A DNA stretch of 64,000 bases from Streptococcus parasanguinis (GTDB lineage: Bacteria; Bacillota; Bacilli; Lactobacillales; Streptococcaceae): contig NZ_CP134147.1 in the NCBI RefSeq assembly GCF_032163505.1, positions 586,501-650,500 on the forward strand, given 5' to 3'. Positions 1-8,884 of the stretch are shown in pieces (the stretch's first letter is position 1; each line of letters opens with the position of its first letter). Below the pieces are notes generated by a model, which made no database searches, was not told where the DNA came from, and saw nothing but the letters and a program-made list of their open reading frames with translations. Position numbers and translations under genes: made by a program.

Positions 1-551
1 TAGCTTTAGTAGCTGCAGGAATCTTGTGTACGGGACTTTTGGGGGCTTGCTCGAGTCAAGGAATGGCTACTTCCAATAAGGACATGAGCCAACAAACAGC
101 CAAAGCTGGGGCTAGGCAACCATCTGGCAAGAAAGTGAAGGAGTTTAACCTGCAAGGAGTAGACGGTAAGGCCTACCGCTTATCCGATTACAAGGGAAAG
201 AAAGTTTACCTCAAATTTTGGGCTTCCTGGTGCTCAATCTGTCTTTCAACATTAGGCGACACAAATGATTTAGCAAAGGCAGAGGAGGGTAAGGATTATG
301 TGGTCTTATCCGTTGTAGCTCCAACCTTTAATGGTGAAAAATCGGAAGCAGATTTCAAAAACTGGTACCAGTCTTTGGATTACAAGGATTTCCCGGTCTT
401 GCTAGATAGTAAAGGGGAACTGCTAAAAGAGTATGGGATTCGTTCATATCCATCGGCGCTCTTTATCAATAGTGATGGGACTTTAGCAAAGAGCCAGATT
501 GGCTATATGAATAAAGAGGATATCCTCAAGACCCTAGAGAACATGCAGTAA
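1..551 (+). CDS. Extracellular thioredoxin-like lipoprotein (Etrx/TlpA family), 5' partial
   Basis: The reading frame is open from base 3 and continues upstream of the window, so the start codon is missing. The visible N-terminus is a hydrophobic stretch ending in a lipobox (LGAC, Cys near base 48), so the protein should be a lipid-anchored, surface-exposed thioredoxin. The TlpA/redoxin fold follows, with active site WCSIC (Cys codons at 231 and 240) and a cis-proline in the segment SYPSALF. MsrAB starts 11 bases downstream. In S. pneumoniae the same neighbours are ccdA2-etrx2-msrAB2, where Etrx2 passes electrons from the membrane protein CcdA2 to MsrAB2. By analogy this protein reduces the neighbouring MsrAB; that partner assignment is inference from synteny. 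A ccdA gene would be expected just upstream. Confidence 0.85.
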   Translation, partial: ALVAAGILCTGLLGACSSQGMATSNKDMSQQTAKAGARQPSGKKVKEFNLQGVDGKAYRLSDYKGKKVYLKFWASWCSICLSTLGDTNDLAKAEEGKDYVVLSVVAPTFNGEKSEADFKNWYQSLDYKDFPVLLDSKGELLKEYGIRSYPSALFINSDGTLAKSQIGYMNKEDILKTLENMQ

Positions 552-562
552 GGAGATAGACA

Positions 563-1684
563 ATGGAAACAAAGTGGAAAGTGTTTGCTATCCTTCTCGT
601 TGGCTTACTATTCATTGGTTTCTTTTTCTTTAGTAAGGGATCAAACGGAATGGATCAATCAGAAACAAGCACTGAGATGATTAAAAAAGCATCGATGAGT
701 CAGACTCCAGTAGCCAAAAGGGAAACAAATGAAACGGTTGATCCAAAGGATCAGCGTGAAATTTATTTGGCTGGTGGTTGCTTCTGGGGCGTAGAGGAAT
801 ATTTCTCCCGTGTTCCAGGTGTGATTGATGCTGTATCAGGCTATGCCAATGGAAAGGGAGAAACGACCAAGTATGAATTGGTCCCTCAAACAGGGCATGC
901 CGAAACAGTTCACATCACTTACAATGTCAAGAAGGTATCTCTGAAAGAATTGCTCCTGCATTATTTCCGGATTATCGACCCAACGTCGAAGAATCGACAA
1001 GGAAATGATCAAGGAACACAATACCGAACAGGTGTCTATTATGTCTCTCAAGAAGACCTTCCAACTATTAACCAAGTCTTTGAAGAGGTAGCAAAAAAAT
1101 ACGACAAACCGTTAGCGGTGGAAAAAGAGCCACTGACTAATTTCATCAAGGCTGAGGACTACCACCAGGATTATCTAAAGAAACATCCGAATGGGTACTG
1201 CCATATCGATGTCAATCAGGCTTCTTATCCTGTTATTGATGCTAGTCGCTACTCTAAGCCAAGCGATGAGGAAATCAAAAAGAAGTTATCTCCTGAAGAG
1301 TATGCGGTGACACAAAAAAATGATACCGAACGGGCCTTCTCCAATCGTTACTGGGATCAGTTTGATGCCGGTATTTATGTAGATGTCGTGACTGGTGAGC
1401 CCCTCTTCTCCTCTAAGGATAAATTTGATTCTGGTTGTGGTTGGCCAAGTTTCAGTCGTCCTATTAGTCCTGATGTGGCCATCTATAAGGAGGATAAGAG
1501 TTTCAATATGACTCGGACAGAAGTTCGGAGCCGTGTAGGAAATTCTCATCTGGGCCATGTTTTTACCGATGGTCCCAAGGAAAAAGGCGGTCTTCGCTAT
1601 TGCATCAATAGTTTGTCTATTACCTTCATTCCCAAAGCAGAAATGAAAGAAAAGGGCTACGGTTATTTATTAGACTATGTCTGA
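563..1684 (+). CDS. msrAB: Membrane-anchored bifunctional methionine sulfoxide reductase MsrA/MsrB
   Basis: Fusion protein of 373 residues that repairs methionine-S-sulfoxide (MsrA half) and methionine-R-sulfoxide (MsrB half) in oxidised surface proteins. Residues about 8-24 form a signal anchor. The MsrA domain begins near residue 66 with the catalytic motif GGCFWG (Cys73). The MsrB domain covers about residues 240-373, with CGWPSF near 292, HLGHVF, and RYCINS carrying the catalytic Cys near 347. The paired CxxC zinc motifs of many MsrB proteins are absent, so this is a zinc-less MsrB. A Shine-Dalgarno AGGAG at 550-554 overlaps the stop of the preceding redoxin gene, which fits one operon. 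Translation of both domains is continuous with no frameshift. Confidence 0.95.
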   Translation: METKWKVFAILLVGLLFIGFFFFSKGSNGMDQSETSTEMIKKASMSQTPVAKRETNETVDPKDQREIYLAGGCFWGVEEYFSRVPGVIDAVSGYANGKGETTKYELVPQTGHAETVHITYNVKKVSLKELLLHYFRIIDPTSKNRQGNDQGTQYRTGVYYVSQEDLPTINQVFEEVAKKYDKPLAVEKEPLTNFIKAEDYHQDYLKKHPNGYCHIDVNQASYPVIDASRYSKPSDEEIKKKLSPEEYAVTQKNDTERAFSNRYWDQFDAGIYVDVVTGEPLFSSKDKFDSGCGWPSFSRPISPDVAIYKEDKSFNMTRTEVRSRVGNSHLGHVFTDGPKEKGGLRYCINSLSITFIPKAEMKEKGYGYLLDYV

Positions 1685-1703
1685 GACATTTGGAACTACA
1701 ATT

Positions 1704-1712
1704 TGCTATAAT
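1704..1712 (+). promoter_or_regulatory. Extended -10 promoter for the AraC-type response regulator
   Basis: TGCTATAAT lies 30 bases before the regulator start. No good -35 is visible, which is normal for extended -10 promoters. It gives the two-component pair its own promoter behind msrAB. Confidence 0.6.
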
Positions 1713-1742
1713 AAGCATAGCAAAGACAAGTAGGTGAAAGAC

Positions 1743-2477
1743 ATGTATGCGATCATGATTGTGGAAGATGAAGAGCTTATCCGGCAGGGTCTGACTTCCT
1801 TAGTTGACTATGAACAGTTTGGAATGACTGTCATCAACCAGGCAGAAAATGGCCGTGAGGCCTGGGAGAAGTTTCAAGAGCAACCAGCCGATATCCTTCT
1901 AACCGATATCAATATGCCACAAATGAATGGCTTGGATCTGGCCCATCTCGTCAAAGAGCAGTCTCCGTCTTGTCATATCATTTTTTTGACCGGTTATGAT
2001 GACTTTGAGTTTGCGAGGAAAGCCATCAAGTTAGGTGCAGATGATTATTTGCTGAAGCCTTTTTCAAAAGATGATATTGAAGAGATGTTAGCAAAGGTGA
2101 AGGGAAAACTCGATCAAGAGCGAAAAAAGGCGCAAGTCGAAGATTTGGTCAGTCATGGTTATTCGACTGACTTGGAAGAAGCCATTCATGCTCGTTTAGC
2201 AGATTCCCAGTTAACCCTGAAGGATTTGGCCTATCAACTTGGTTTCAGTCCCTCGTATCTAAGTGTATTGATCAAGAAAAAATTGGGACTCCCCTTCCAA
2301 GAATACCTCATCCAAGAGCGAATGAAGAAGGCTCGCCTCTTGCTTCTCACGACAGACTTAAAGATTTATGAGATCGCCGATCAGGTTGGTTTTGAAGATA
2401 TGAACTATTTTTCTCAACGCTTTAAGCAGGTTGTTGGGGTGACACCAAGGCAGTACAAAAAAGGAGAGTATGAATGA
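1743..2477 (+). CDS. AraC-type response regulator (RR09/YesN-like)
   Basis: Cytoplasmic response regulator of about 244 residues. The N-terminal receiver domain contains the phospho-acceptor region LLTDINMPQMNG and the conserved KPF Lys. The C-terminal 100 residues are an AraC-type double helix-turn-helix (LAYQLGFSPSYLS, then ADQVGFEDMNYFSQRFK). ATG 1743 is preferred because AGGTG at 1732-1736 sits at correct spacing. An in-frame GTG at 1734 lies inside that ribosome site and is less likely. It overlaps the histidine kinase by four bases (ATGA), so the two are translationally coupled. Gene order after msrAB matches pneumococcal TCS09. The target genes cannot be read from this window. Confidence 0.9.
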   Translation: MYAIMIVEDEELIRQGLTSLVDYEQFGMTVINQAENGREAWEKFQEQPADILLTDINMPQMNGLDLAHLVKEQSPSCHIIFLTGYDDFEFARKAIKLGADDYLLKPFSKDDIEEMLAKVKGKLDQERKKAQVEDLVSHGYSTDLEEAIHARLADSQLTLKDLAYQLGFSPSYLSVLIKKKLGLPFQEYLIQERMKKARLLLLTTDLKIYEIADQVGFEDMNYFSQRFKQVVGVTPRQYKKGEYE

Positions 2478-4186
2478 AACGATATCCCTTGCTGATCCAG
2501 CTGGTCCTCTACTTTTTTCTCTTCATTCTCTTGCTGTTTGGTCTTATCGGTAGCCTTTACTATCAAACGAGTTCAGGGACGATCCGCCAGCAAACAGAGC
2601 GGACGACAAGAAATAGTATCGATCAAAGCAGTCAGTTTATCACCTCCTATCTAAAAAAATTAAAGCAGACCACGACGGTTCTTAGCCAGGAACAGGCTGT
2701 TCGCCAATTTGCCCAAGACAAGAGTGCGAATCAAGAAACAGTTCAGCACTTGATGCGAACGATGATTGAAACAGATCCGGACTTGGTCTCAGCGGTCTTG
2801 GTGACCAAGGATGGACGTCTGGTAGCGACAGATTCCAAAATCAGTATGCAGACTTCCTCAGATATGATGAATGAAAGCTGGTATCAGGAGGCGATTAAGG
2901 AAAGAGCCATGCCAGTTTTGACGCCAGCTCGAAAGGAATCCTTGACTTCGGAAAAAGAAAAATGGGTGGTTTCTATTACCCAAGAAGTGGTCGATCAGAC
3001 TGGTCAAAATCTCGGAGTAGTACGCTTGGATATTGGCTATGATAGCCTTCAGGCTTACTTGGATCACCTTCAACTAGGGAAACAAGGCTTTAGTTTTATC
3101 ATTAATCAAAAGCATGAGTTTGTCTACCATCCTAAAAAGGCGGTCTATTCCTCCAGCCAAGAAATGCAGGCCATGCAGCCCTATATTGCTGTGACAGATG
3201 GTTATGCAAAAGGAGGGCAGAATTTTATCTATCAGGTTCCAATTCCAGATAGTGATTGGACCTTGATTGGAGTGGCTTCGCTTGAAGGACTTCAGATGCT
3301 TCAGTCGCAGCTTCTTTACTCTTTCATTGGCCTAGGATTACTAGCTTTGATCATGTGTTTAATAGGGATTGGCTTTGTTCTGCGTTTGTGGATCAAACCC
3401 TTACGAGACCTTCAAACCATCATTTTGAGGATTGGAGCAGGAGATGCTCACGTGAGAGCTGCAGCCAAAGGATCTCCAGAATTAGTGGACCTCGCTCAAG
3501 CTTTTAATGCCATGTTGGACCAAATCGATCACCTTATGCAACAGGTCAAGGAAGAGGAACAGAACGCACGGCGGTACGAGTTGCGGGCACTTTCTGCTCA
3601 GATAAATCCGCATTTCCTCTACAATACCTTGGATACGATTGTCTGGATGGCAGAGTTTAATGATAGTCAGCGCGTGGTCGACATCACTAAGTCTCTGGCT
3701 CAATATTTTCGACTGGCTCTCAACCAAGGCCAGGAGCAAATCCTACTGAGAGATGAAATTGACCATGTCCGCCAATATCTTTTCATTCAGAAGCAACGTT
3801 ATGGTGAAAAGCTCAACTATGAAATTCTAGAAGATGAACGGTTGGGCGACTATCAGCTCCCCAAATTAGTGCTTCAACCCTTAGTGGAAAATGCGATTTA
3901 CCATGGCATTAAAGAGATCGATCGGCCAGGTCTCATTCGAGTGACAACTGAAGTCAGTGGAGACTACGCCTGCGTATCGATTTTTGACAATGGACGAGGC
4001 TTTGACCGATCAGGATCAACAGACCAAACCCTTCTTCGTTTAGGAGGTGTTGGCTTGAAAAATGTGGACCAACGATTGCATCTTCAATTTGGCGAAGCCT
4101 ATCATATGGAGATTGATTCTAAGGCAAATAGCTATACAAAAATCACTCTTTATTTGCCCCTTTCATCATCTGATGAACATGTATAG
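2474..4186 (+). CDS. Sensor histidine kinase, YesM/LytS-type (HK09-like)
   Basis: Membrane sensor kinase of 570 residues that pairs with the preceding AraC-type regulator. TM1 is at about residues 9-31. A large extracellular sensor of about 240 residues, Cache-like, is followed by TM2 at about 278-303 and a HAMP linker. The His_kinase motif AQINPHFLYNTLDT carries the phospho-His near residue 380, and the C-terminal ATPase has N box (LVENAIYHG) and G box (DNGRGF, GGVGLKNV). YesM-type kinases with Cache sensors often respond to glycans or small metabolites, but the ligand here is unknown. A strong intrinsic terminator overlaps its stop codon and ends the unit. Confidence 0.92.
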   Translation: MKRYPLLIQLVLYFFLFILLLFGLIGSLYYQTSSGTIRQQTERTTRNSIDQSSQFITSYLKKLKQTTTVLSQEQAVRQFAQDKSANQETVQHLMRTMIETDPDLVSAVLVTKDGRLVATDSKISMQTSSDMMNESWYQEAIKERAMPVLTPARKESLTSEKEKWVVSITQEVVDQTGQNLGVVRLDIGYDSLQAYLDHLQLGKQGFSFIINQKHEFVYHPKKAVYSSSQEMQAMQPYIAVTDGYAKGGQNFIYQVPIPDSDWTLIGVASLEGLQMLQSQLLYSFIGLGLLALIMCLIGIGFVLRLWIKPLRDLQTIILRIGAGDAHVRAAAKGSPELVDLAQAFNAMLDQIDHLMQQVKEEEQNARRYELRALSAQINPHFLYNTLDTIVWMAEFNDSQRVVDITKSLAQYFRLALNQGQEQILLRDEIDHVRQYLFIQKQRYGEKLNYEILEDERLGDYQLPKLVLQPLVENAIYHGIKEIDRPGLIRVTTEVSGDYACVSIFDNGRGFDRSGSTDQTLLRLGGVGLKNVDQRLHLQFGEAYHMEIDSKANSYTKITLYLPLSSSDEHV

Positions 4187-4216
4187 AGACAAAGATTGCC
4201 TTCTTTGTCTCTTTTT
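4186..4216 (+). terminator. Intrinsic terminator after the histidine kinase
   Basis: A perfect 10-bp stem (GAGACAAAGA at 4186-4195 with TCTTTGTCTC at 4202-4211) and a 6-base loop are followed by a T run. Confidence 0.9.
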
Positions 4217-4333
4217 CCTTTTAGAAACTTTCAATGTTGAATTTCAACTCTTTTCTAGTCAAATCTGACGCAAGTCATCAAATTTATGATAAAATAAAGT
4301 GTTACAGTAAATAGATTTTGATGAAGGAACACT

Positions 4334-4909
4334 ATGCGAAAAGAGATTGACCCTGAATTATATAATTACAATAAATTTCCTGGACCTGTGTTTCGTCAGG
4401 TAGGAGACCAGATCCTTTCAGAAAACCTCTCCTTTGAGTTGTTAAAAAATGAGAAGGAAGCTTTTGATGCGACTGTTTTTGGTCAGCGATTTTCTGAGAT
4501 TTTAACCAAGTTTGATTACATTGTTGGTGATTGGAGCAATGAGCAGTTGCGCTTGCGTGGCTTTTATAAGGAAGAGCGCGATGTTGCAACGATGGATAAA
4601 TTAAGTCGCTTAGACGATTATTTGTTAGAATATTGTAGCTATGGTTGTGCTTATTTTGTCCTTGAAAATAAGGAGCCCCATCGTGCTTCTTTTGATAAGA
4701 AATCACCGGTCAAAAAAGCTCAATCAGAAGAAAGAGAGCCGAAGAAGCGTTCGCGCAATCGCAAACAAAAAGATCGTTTCCAAAAACGAGAACGCGACAA
4801 GGGACAGTCAGCCAATAACTCGAAAAAAACAAGACCGTCTGCTGAGACCAAAAAAACAACGAAGACAGACAACAAACGTCATTTTGTGATTCGACAAAAA
4901 GAGGAGTAA
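4334..4909 (+). CDS. yutD: YutD family protein (DUF1027)
   Basis: 191 residues. The N-terminal two thirds matches the YutD family as I recognise it (LYNYNKFPGP near residue 10, then FDATVFGQRFSEILTKFDYIVGDW and LRLRGFY). The remaining tail, from about residue 115, is very basic and low complexity (runs of Lys, Arg, Ser and Thr). It probably contacts nucleic acid or ribosomes, but this is inference and the family has no firmly established function. It stands 6 bases before rlmN, as in other streptococci. A -10-like TAAAAT lies upstream near 4290. Confidence 0.85.
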   Translation: MRKEIDPELYNYNKFPGPVFRQVGDQILSENLSFELLKNEKEAFDATVFGQRFSEILTKFDYIVGDWSNEQLRLRGFYKEERDVATMDKLSRLDDYLLEYCSYGCAYFVLENKEPHRASFDKKSPVKKAQSEEREPKKRSRNRKQKDRFQKRERDKGQSANNSKKTRPSAETKKTTKTDNKRHFVIRQKEE

Positions 4910-4915
4910 GAAAGA

Positions 4916-6004
4916 ATGAAACCATCCATTTATAGTTTAACACGCCAAGATATGATTGATTGGGCGGAAGAAAACGGGGAAAAGAAATTCCGTGCAGCAC
5001 AAATCTGGGAATGGCTCTATCGCAAACGCGTCCAGTCCTTCGAAGAAATGACCAATCTTTCTAAGGACTTGATTGCGAAGTTAAATGATCAATTTGTCGT
5101 CAACCCACTTAAGCAACGGATCGTGCAAGAGTCAGCAGACGGGACGGTCAAGTACCTCTTTGAATTGCCAGACGGCATGTTGATTGAAACTGTCTTGATG
5201 CGTCAGCACTATGGATTATCTGTCTGTGTAACGACTCAAGTAGGATGCAATATCGGTTGTACCTTCTGTGCTTCTGGTTTGATCAAAAAACAACGCGATT
5301 TGAACAATGGTGAAATCGTGTCTCAAATCATGTTGGTCCAAAAATACTTTGACGAACGTGGCCAAGATGAACGGGTCAGCCATATCGTTGTCATGGGGAT
5401 CGGAGAACCATTTGACAACTATAACAATGTCTTGAAATTTATCCGGACGGTCAACGATGACAAGGGATTAGCGATTGGTGCTCGCCATATTACAGTGTCA
5501 ACTTCTGGTTTGGCTCATAAAATTCGTGACTTTGCAAATGAAGGTGTGCAGGTCAATTTGGCAGTGTCCCTTCATGCTCCAAACAATGACTTGCGCTCTA
5601 GCATCATGAAGATCAACCGGGCCTTTCCAATTGAAAAATTGTTTGCGGCGATTGAATACTATATTGAGACTACGAACCGTCGGGTGACCTTTGAGTACAT
5701 CATGCTCAATGAAGTCAATGATGGAGTCGAGCAAGCCTTAGAGTTGGCAGAATTGCTCAAGAATATCAAGAAATTGTCTTATGTCAACTTGATTCCTTAC
5801 AATCCTGTCAGTGAGCATGACCAATATAGCCGGAGTCCAAAAGAACGGGTCATGGCCTTCTATGATACCTTGAAAAAACAAGGTGTTAACTGTGTAGTGC
5901 GTCAAGAGCACGGTACAGATATTGATGCAGCCTGTGGCCAATTGCGTTCAAATACCATGAAACGGGATCGGGAGAAAGCGATTGTTGAACATGCGCAACC
6001 TTAA
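4916..6004 (+). CDS. rlmN: 23S rRNA A2503 / tRNA A37 C2-methyltransferase RlmN
   Basis: Radical-SAM enzyme of 362 residues that methylates C2 of A2503 in 23S rRNA and A37 in some tRNAs. The cluster motif CX3CX2C is CNIGCTFC (Cys 111, 115 and 118). The GEP motif follows ([10 protein letters not shown]), and a C-terminal ACGQLR contains the second catalytic cysteine used in the covalent intermediate. Length and motif order are normal for the family. It is probably co-transcribed with yutD, and its 3' end overlaps the following VanZ-like gene. Confidence 0.96.
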   Translation: MKPSIYSLTRQDMIDWAEENGEKKFRAAQIWEWLYRKRVQSFEEMTNLSKDLIAKLNDQFVVNPLKQRIVQESADGTVKYLFELPDGMLIETVLMRQHYGLSVCVTTQVGCNIGCTFCASGLIKKQRDLNNGEIVSQIMLVQKYFDERGQDERVSHIVVMGIGEPFDNYNNVLKFIRTVNDDKGLAIGARHITVSTSGLAHKIRDFANEGVQVNLAVSLHAPNNDLRSSIMKINRAFPIEKLFAAIEYYIETTNRRVTFEYIMLNEVNDGVEQALELAELLKNIKKLSYVNLIPYNPVSEHDQYSRSPKERVMAFYDTLKKQGVNCVVRQEHGTDIDAACGQLRSNTMKRDREKAIVEHAQP

Positions 6005-6518
6005 ACAAGGGCTGATCGATCATACAGAACTAACAAAAAGAGGAAGAAGGCTGTTACGGAGTGGCAGCTTCTTCTATTTTATCCTTTTGTGTCTAATGTG
6101 TTTTTTGCCCCAACAGCCAGAGCCGGGTATGGAAACACCGGGTATTCAACATTTCGGTCGCATCGTCGTCCTGCTGGTTCCTCTTAATTCGGTGATGAAT
6201 CTTGGTCAGATCACCAGTGTCATCCAACTCATTAAGGTCATTCTCCAAAACATAGCCAATATCTTTTTGTTAAGCCCGCTGGTCTTTCAACTTCTCTGGC
6301 TATGGCCCTGGTTGAGGAGCCGCAAACGGGTCTTGTGCTTCGGCTTTGTCATGAGCTTGTGGATTGAATGCAGCCAAGTTCTGTTAGATCTCTTGTTTGA
6401 TGCCAATCGTGTCTTTGAACTAGATGATTTGTGGACCAATACCTTAGGGGCTTATCTGGCTTATCTAGGCTTTCAGTATTGCAGAGCACGATTGCTAGCA
6501 AAAAATGGAGAAATGTAA
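5982..6518 (+). CDS. VanZ family membrane protein
   Basis: About 175 residues with four or more hydrophobic segments and the VanZ-like region with acidic residues in and near the membrane ([37 protein letters not shown]). VanZ relatives are associated with teicoplanin resistance in enterococci; a resistance role here is not shown. The start is uncertain. TTG 5982 has GGGAGA (5970-5975) at good spacing, while ATG 5991 is the first AUG but is farther from that site. Either way the gene overlaps the rlmN 3' end, implying translational coupling. Confidence 0.85.
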   Translation: MLNMRNLKQGLIDHTELTKRGRRLLRSGSFFYFILLCLMCFLPQQPEPGMETPGIQHFGRIVVLLVPLNSVMNLGQITSVIQLIKVILQNIANIFLLSPLVFQLLWLWPWLRSRKRVLCFGFVMSLWIECSQVLLDLLFDANRVFELDDLWTNTLGAYLAYLGFQYCRARLLAKNGEM

Positions 6519-6553
6519 AATCCGAACATTCTAGTGTCTTTTTGAAATTTTTG

Positions 6554-6582
6554 TTGACAAAGTCAGAAGCGGGAGCTATAAT
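6554..6582 (+). promoter_or_regulatory. Consensus sigma-A promoter of the trpB T-box transcript
   Basis: TTGACA at 6554-6559, a 17-base spacer, and TATAAT at 6577-6582. Both hexamers are perfect, so regulation must come from the downstream T-box rather than from promoter strength. Confidence 0.92.
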
Positions 6583-6588
6583 AGCTTC

Positions 6589-6846
6589 AAGACATCAGAA
6601 AAGTAGAGATTTTTCTCACTTCCAGGGAGCTTGTGGTGATTGCGAACAAGCAGTGGTGAATCTTGAAATGGGCTGATGCGTTTATGATGATGAATTTGAA
6701 ACAATAAAAATTCGGTGAGCACACCTTATCGTGCACCCTGTTGTTAGACAGGTCAGAGATGTAGGAGAAAGAATAGCTTCCTACAATTGAGGTGGCACCG
6801 CGGTATCGAATCGTCCTCACACAGATTTTTCTGTGTGAGGTTTTTT
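6589..6846 (+). ncRNA. T-box riboswitch, probably tryptophan-specific, controlling trpB
   Basis: Leader that senses uncharged tRNA. The conserved T-box core AGGTGGCACCGCGG spans 6790-6803 and competes with a terminator at 6815-6846 (10-bp stem CCTCACACAG/CTGTGTGAGG plus six T). Stem I lies at about 6600-6680, with an apical hairpin GCTTGT/ACAAGC near 6629-6651. The likely specifier is TGG at 6669-6671 within GAAATGGGC, which agrees with control of a tryptophan gene. The exact specifier loop was judged by eye. When tRNA-Trp is uncharged, the antiterminator should form and trpB is transcribed. Confidence 0.88.
6815..6846 (+). terminator. Regulated terminator of the trpB T-box
   Basis: Stem 6815-6824 with 6831-6840, loop of six bases, then TTTTTT. 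It is mutually exclusive with the T-box antiterminator just upstream. Confidence 0.9.
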
Positions 6847-6942
6847 GTATCTCAAAGGAAACCAGTGAGACTGCAGCTCAAAGGGCCCGCGAGAGAAAAA
6901 GATCATAAACAAGATTGAAGATATAGAAAAGAGGACACAATC

Positions 6943-8130
6943 ATGACAGAAACAAAAGGCTATTTCGGACAATTTGGTGGATCTTTCGTACCAGAACCCA
7001 TTCAAAACTTGCTCAATCAATTAGAGGAAACCTTTGAACAGTATAAAAATGATCCAGAATTTATCGCAGAATACAAACATTATTTGAAAGATTATTCTGG
7101 ACGCGAAACACCACTCTACTTTGCGGAAAGTTTGACAGATCATTTAGGTGGGGCAAAAATTTATTTGAAGCGCGAAGACTTGAATCACCTAGGTTCGCAT
7201 AAATTAAATAACGTCTTGGGGCAAATCCTCTTGGCTAAGCGCATGGGCAAAACGCGCGTGATTGCTGAAACAGGAGCCGGTCAACACGGTGTGGCTACAG
7301 CAGCTGCAGCAGCTAAGTTTGGCATGGCCTGTGATGTCTACATGGGGGCAGAAGACGTGGAACGCCAACGCTTGAATGTCTTCCGCATGGAAATGATGGG
7401 GGCAACCGTTCATGCGGTTGAAACCGGGACTAAGACCTTGAAAGATGCCGTTGATGCTGCGTTTGGAGCATGGATGGCGGATCTGGATGCCTTTTACGTT
7501 TTGGGTTCTGCTGTTGGCCCTCACCCTTACCCAACCATTGTGCATGAATTCCAAAAGGTGATCAGTGAAGAATCTAAACGTCAAATCTTGGAAAAAGAAG
7601 GCCGTTTGCCGGATTATGTGATTGCCTGTGTCGGTGGTGGCTCCAATGCCATCGGTGCCTTTTCTGAATATGTTGCAGAAGAGGAAGTCGGATTGATTGG
7701 GGTAGAAGCAGCTGGTCATGGCTTGGACACCGATCAACACGCAGCGACCATGACCAAAGGGACTATTGGTGTGGTTGATGGTATGAAGACTTATGCAGTC
7801 TTTGGCGAAGATGGAAAAGTAGCGCCAGTTTACTCGATCTCTGCTGGTTTGGACTACCCAGGGGTTGGCCCAGAGCATGCTTTCTTTAAAGATTCTGGTC
7901 GTGTCGAATATGTAGCAGCGACAGATGATGAAGCAGTAGAAGCTCTTCTTCTTCTCAGTAAGACAGAAGGGATCCTCCCAGCCATTGAAAGCTCACACGC
8001 GATTGCAGAAGCGGTCAAACGTGCTCCACAATTGGATAAAGACAAGATCATTATCATCAATGTTTCCGGACGTGGGGATAAGGACGTGGCTGCTATCGCC
8101 GATTATCTAGAAGCGAAGACTGCAAAATAA
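6943..8130 (+). CDS. trpB: Tryptophan synthase beta chain (stand-alone)
   Basis: 395 residues, the normal TrpB1 length. The PLP lysine lies in HLGSHKLNN, the catalytic Glu in AETGAGQHG, the phosphate-binding loop is GGGSNAIG, and the C-terminal motif is SGRGDKD. All key residues are present. TrpB joins indole and L-serine to make L-tryptophan. No trpA or other trp gene is next to it: the gene upstream is VanZ-like and the gene downstream is a convergent prepilin peptidase. The protein may therefore salvage indole directly, or it may work with a TrpA encoded elsewhere. The upstream T-box ties its expression to tRNA-Trp charging. Confidence 0.95.
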   Translation: MTETKGYFGQFGGSFVPEPIQNLLNQLEETFEQYKNDPEFIAEYKHYLKDYSGRETPLYFAESLTDHLGGAKIYLKREDLNHLGSHKLNNVLGQILLAKRMGKTRVIAETGAGQHGVATAAAAAKFGMACDVYMGAEDVERQRLNVFRMEMMGATVHAVETGTKTLKDAVDAAFGAWMADLDAFYVLGSAVGPHPYPTIVHEFQKVISEESKRQILEKEGRLPDYVIACVGGGSNAIGAFSEYVAEEEVGLIGVEAAGHGLDTDQHAATMTKGTIGVVDGMKTYAVFGEDGKVAPVYSISAGLDYPGVGPEHAFFKDSGRVEYVAATDDEAVEALLLLSKTEGILPAIESSHAIAEAVKRAPQLDKDKIIIINVSGRGDKDVAAIADYLEAKTAK

Positions 8131-8137
8131 GAAGAAT

Positions 8138-8797
8138 TTATCTGCAAAATATCGTATAAAGCAGTAAAGCGTGATAACTGAGAAAGAGACAGGGAACAAA
8201 GGGAATCCGGTCTCTTTCTTTTTTGAGAGCAAAGACGAGAATCCCTAAGAGGGATGCGATCTGAATGAGAAAGAGAATCTTGGTGGAAGAAAAGCTTAGC
8301 GAAAAGGTGGCGAGTAAGAGAAAATCTCCTGCTCCCATTCCGATAAAGAAAAAATGAGCTCCGATCGCAAGGAGTAAAAAGACCAGCATGAGGAGATTAC
8401 TACCGGATAAAAAGAGGACCAGGGCATGAAGACAGCACCAGATGACCAAGGGGTATTCCATAAAGCGAAGGTCATAGATGGCTAAAACGGCTGCTCCCAG
8501 TAGTGTTAGAAGGTGAGGCAGAGAAAGAAAACCATTGGCACAGGCCAAAAAGAGCAGGCCACTCCAGACCTCAAAAAGGCAGTACCAAAATGGGTAGGGC
8601 TGATGACAATAGTGGCAGCGAAAACGATGGAGTAGTTGCGAGATAATGGGGATGAGATCCCAAACGCCAAGGACGTGCTGGCAGTGATCACAATGACTGC
8701 GAGGAGCGAGAATAGATTGGTTTGGGAAACGGTCGACAACGAGCCCCAAAAAAGAGGCGATACAAGTACCGATGGTAAAAAAATAAAAGTTGATCAT
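8138..8797 (-). CDS. Type IV prepilin peptidase (ComC/CilC)
   Basis: Membrane aspartyl peptidase of 219 residues that cleaves and may methylate competence pseudopilins (ComGC-like) before assembly of the transformation pilus. The N-terminal part has the zinc-type cysteine pairs CDHC and CHYC. Catalytic aspartates are expected in AIYDLRFMEYP and in GMGAGDFLL. Several hydrophobic segments follow. It is convergent with trpB, separated by only 7 bases. The gene name in streptococci varies (comC, cilC, pilD), so no symbol is given. Confidence 0.9.
   Translation of the reverse strand: MINFYFFTIGTCIASFLGLVVDRFPNQSILAPRSHCDHCQHVLGVWDLIPIISQLLHRFRCHYCHQPYPFWYCLFEVWSGLLFLACANGFLSLPHLLTLLGAAVLAIYDLRFMEYPLVIWCCLHALVLFLSGSNLLMLVFLLLAIGAHFFFIGMGAGDFLLLATFSLSFSSTKILFLIQIASLLGILVFALKKERDRIPFVPCLFLSYHALLLYTIFCR
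8183..8224 (+). terminator. Probable trpB terminator inside the prepilin peptidase 3' region
   Basis: AAAGAGAC at 8183-8190 pairs with GTCTCTTT at 8210-8217, followed by a pyrimidine/T run. It lies inside the convergent gene, which is common for tightly packed convergent pairs. The loop is 19 bases, so strength is uncertain. Confidence 0.5.
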
Positions 8798-8848
8798 ACT
8801 TATTTATTCGTAAAGCAATCGAAAAATGTCATCATTTGCTTGAAAATC

Positions 8849-8877
8849 TTGTAAAGCCTTTCTAAATTTGATACAAT
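8849..8877 (+). promoter_or_regulatory. Promoter of yqgQ-rhodanese unit
   Basis: TTGTAA at 8849-8854, 17 bases, then an extended TGATACAAT ending at 8877. The start codon of yqgQ lies only about 7 bases downstream of the -10, suggesting a leaderless transcript. Confidence 0.7.
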
Positions 8878-8884
8878 AATGAAC

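Noticed and set aside
4332-4706. 124-codon minus-strand frame opposite yutD
   Set aside because: Shadow of yutD; no promoter or ribosome site.
7204-7878. 224-codon minus-strand frame within trpB
   Set aside because: Antisense shadow of trpB; product rich in Cys and His without any family pattern.
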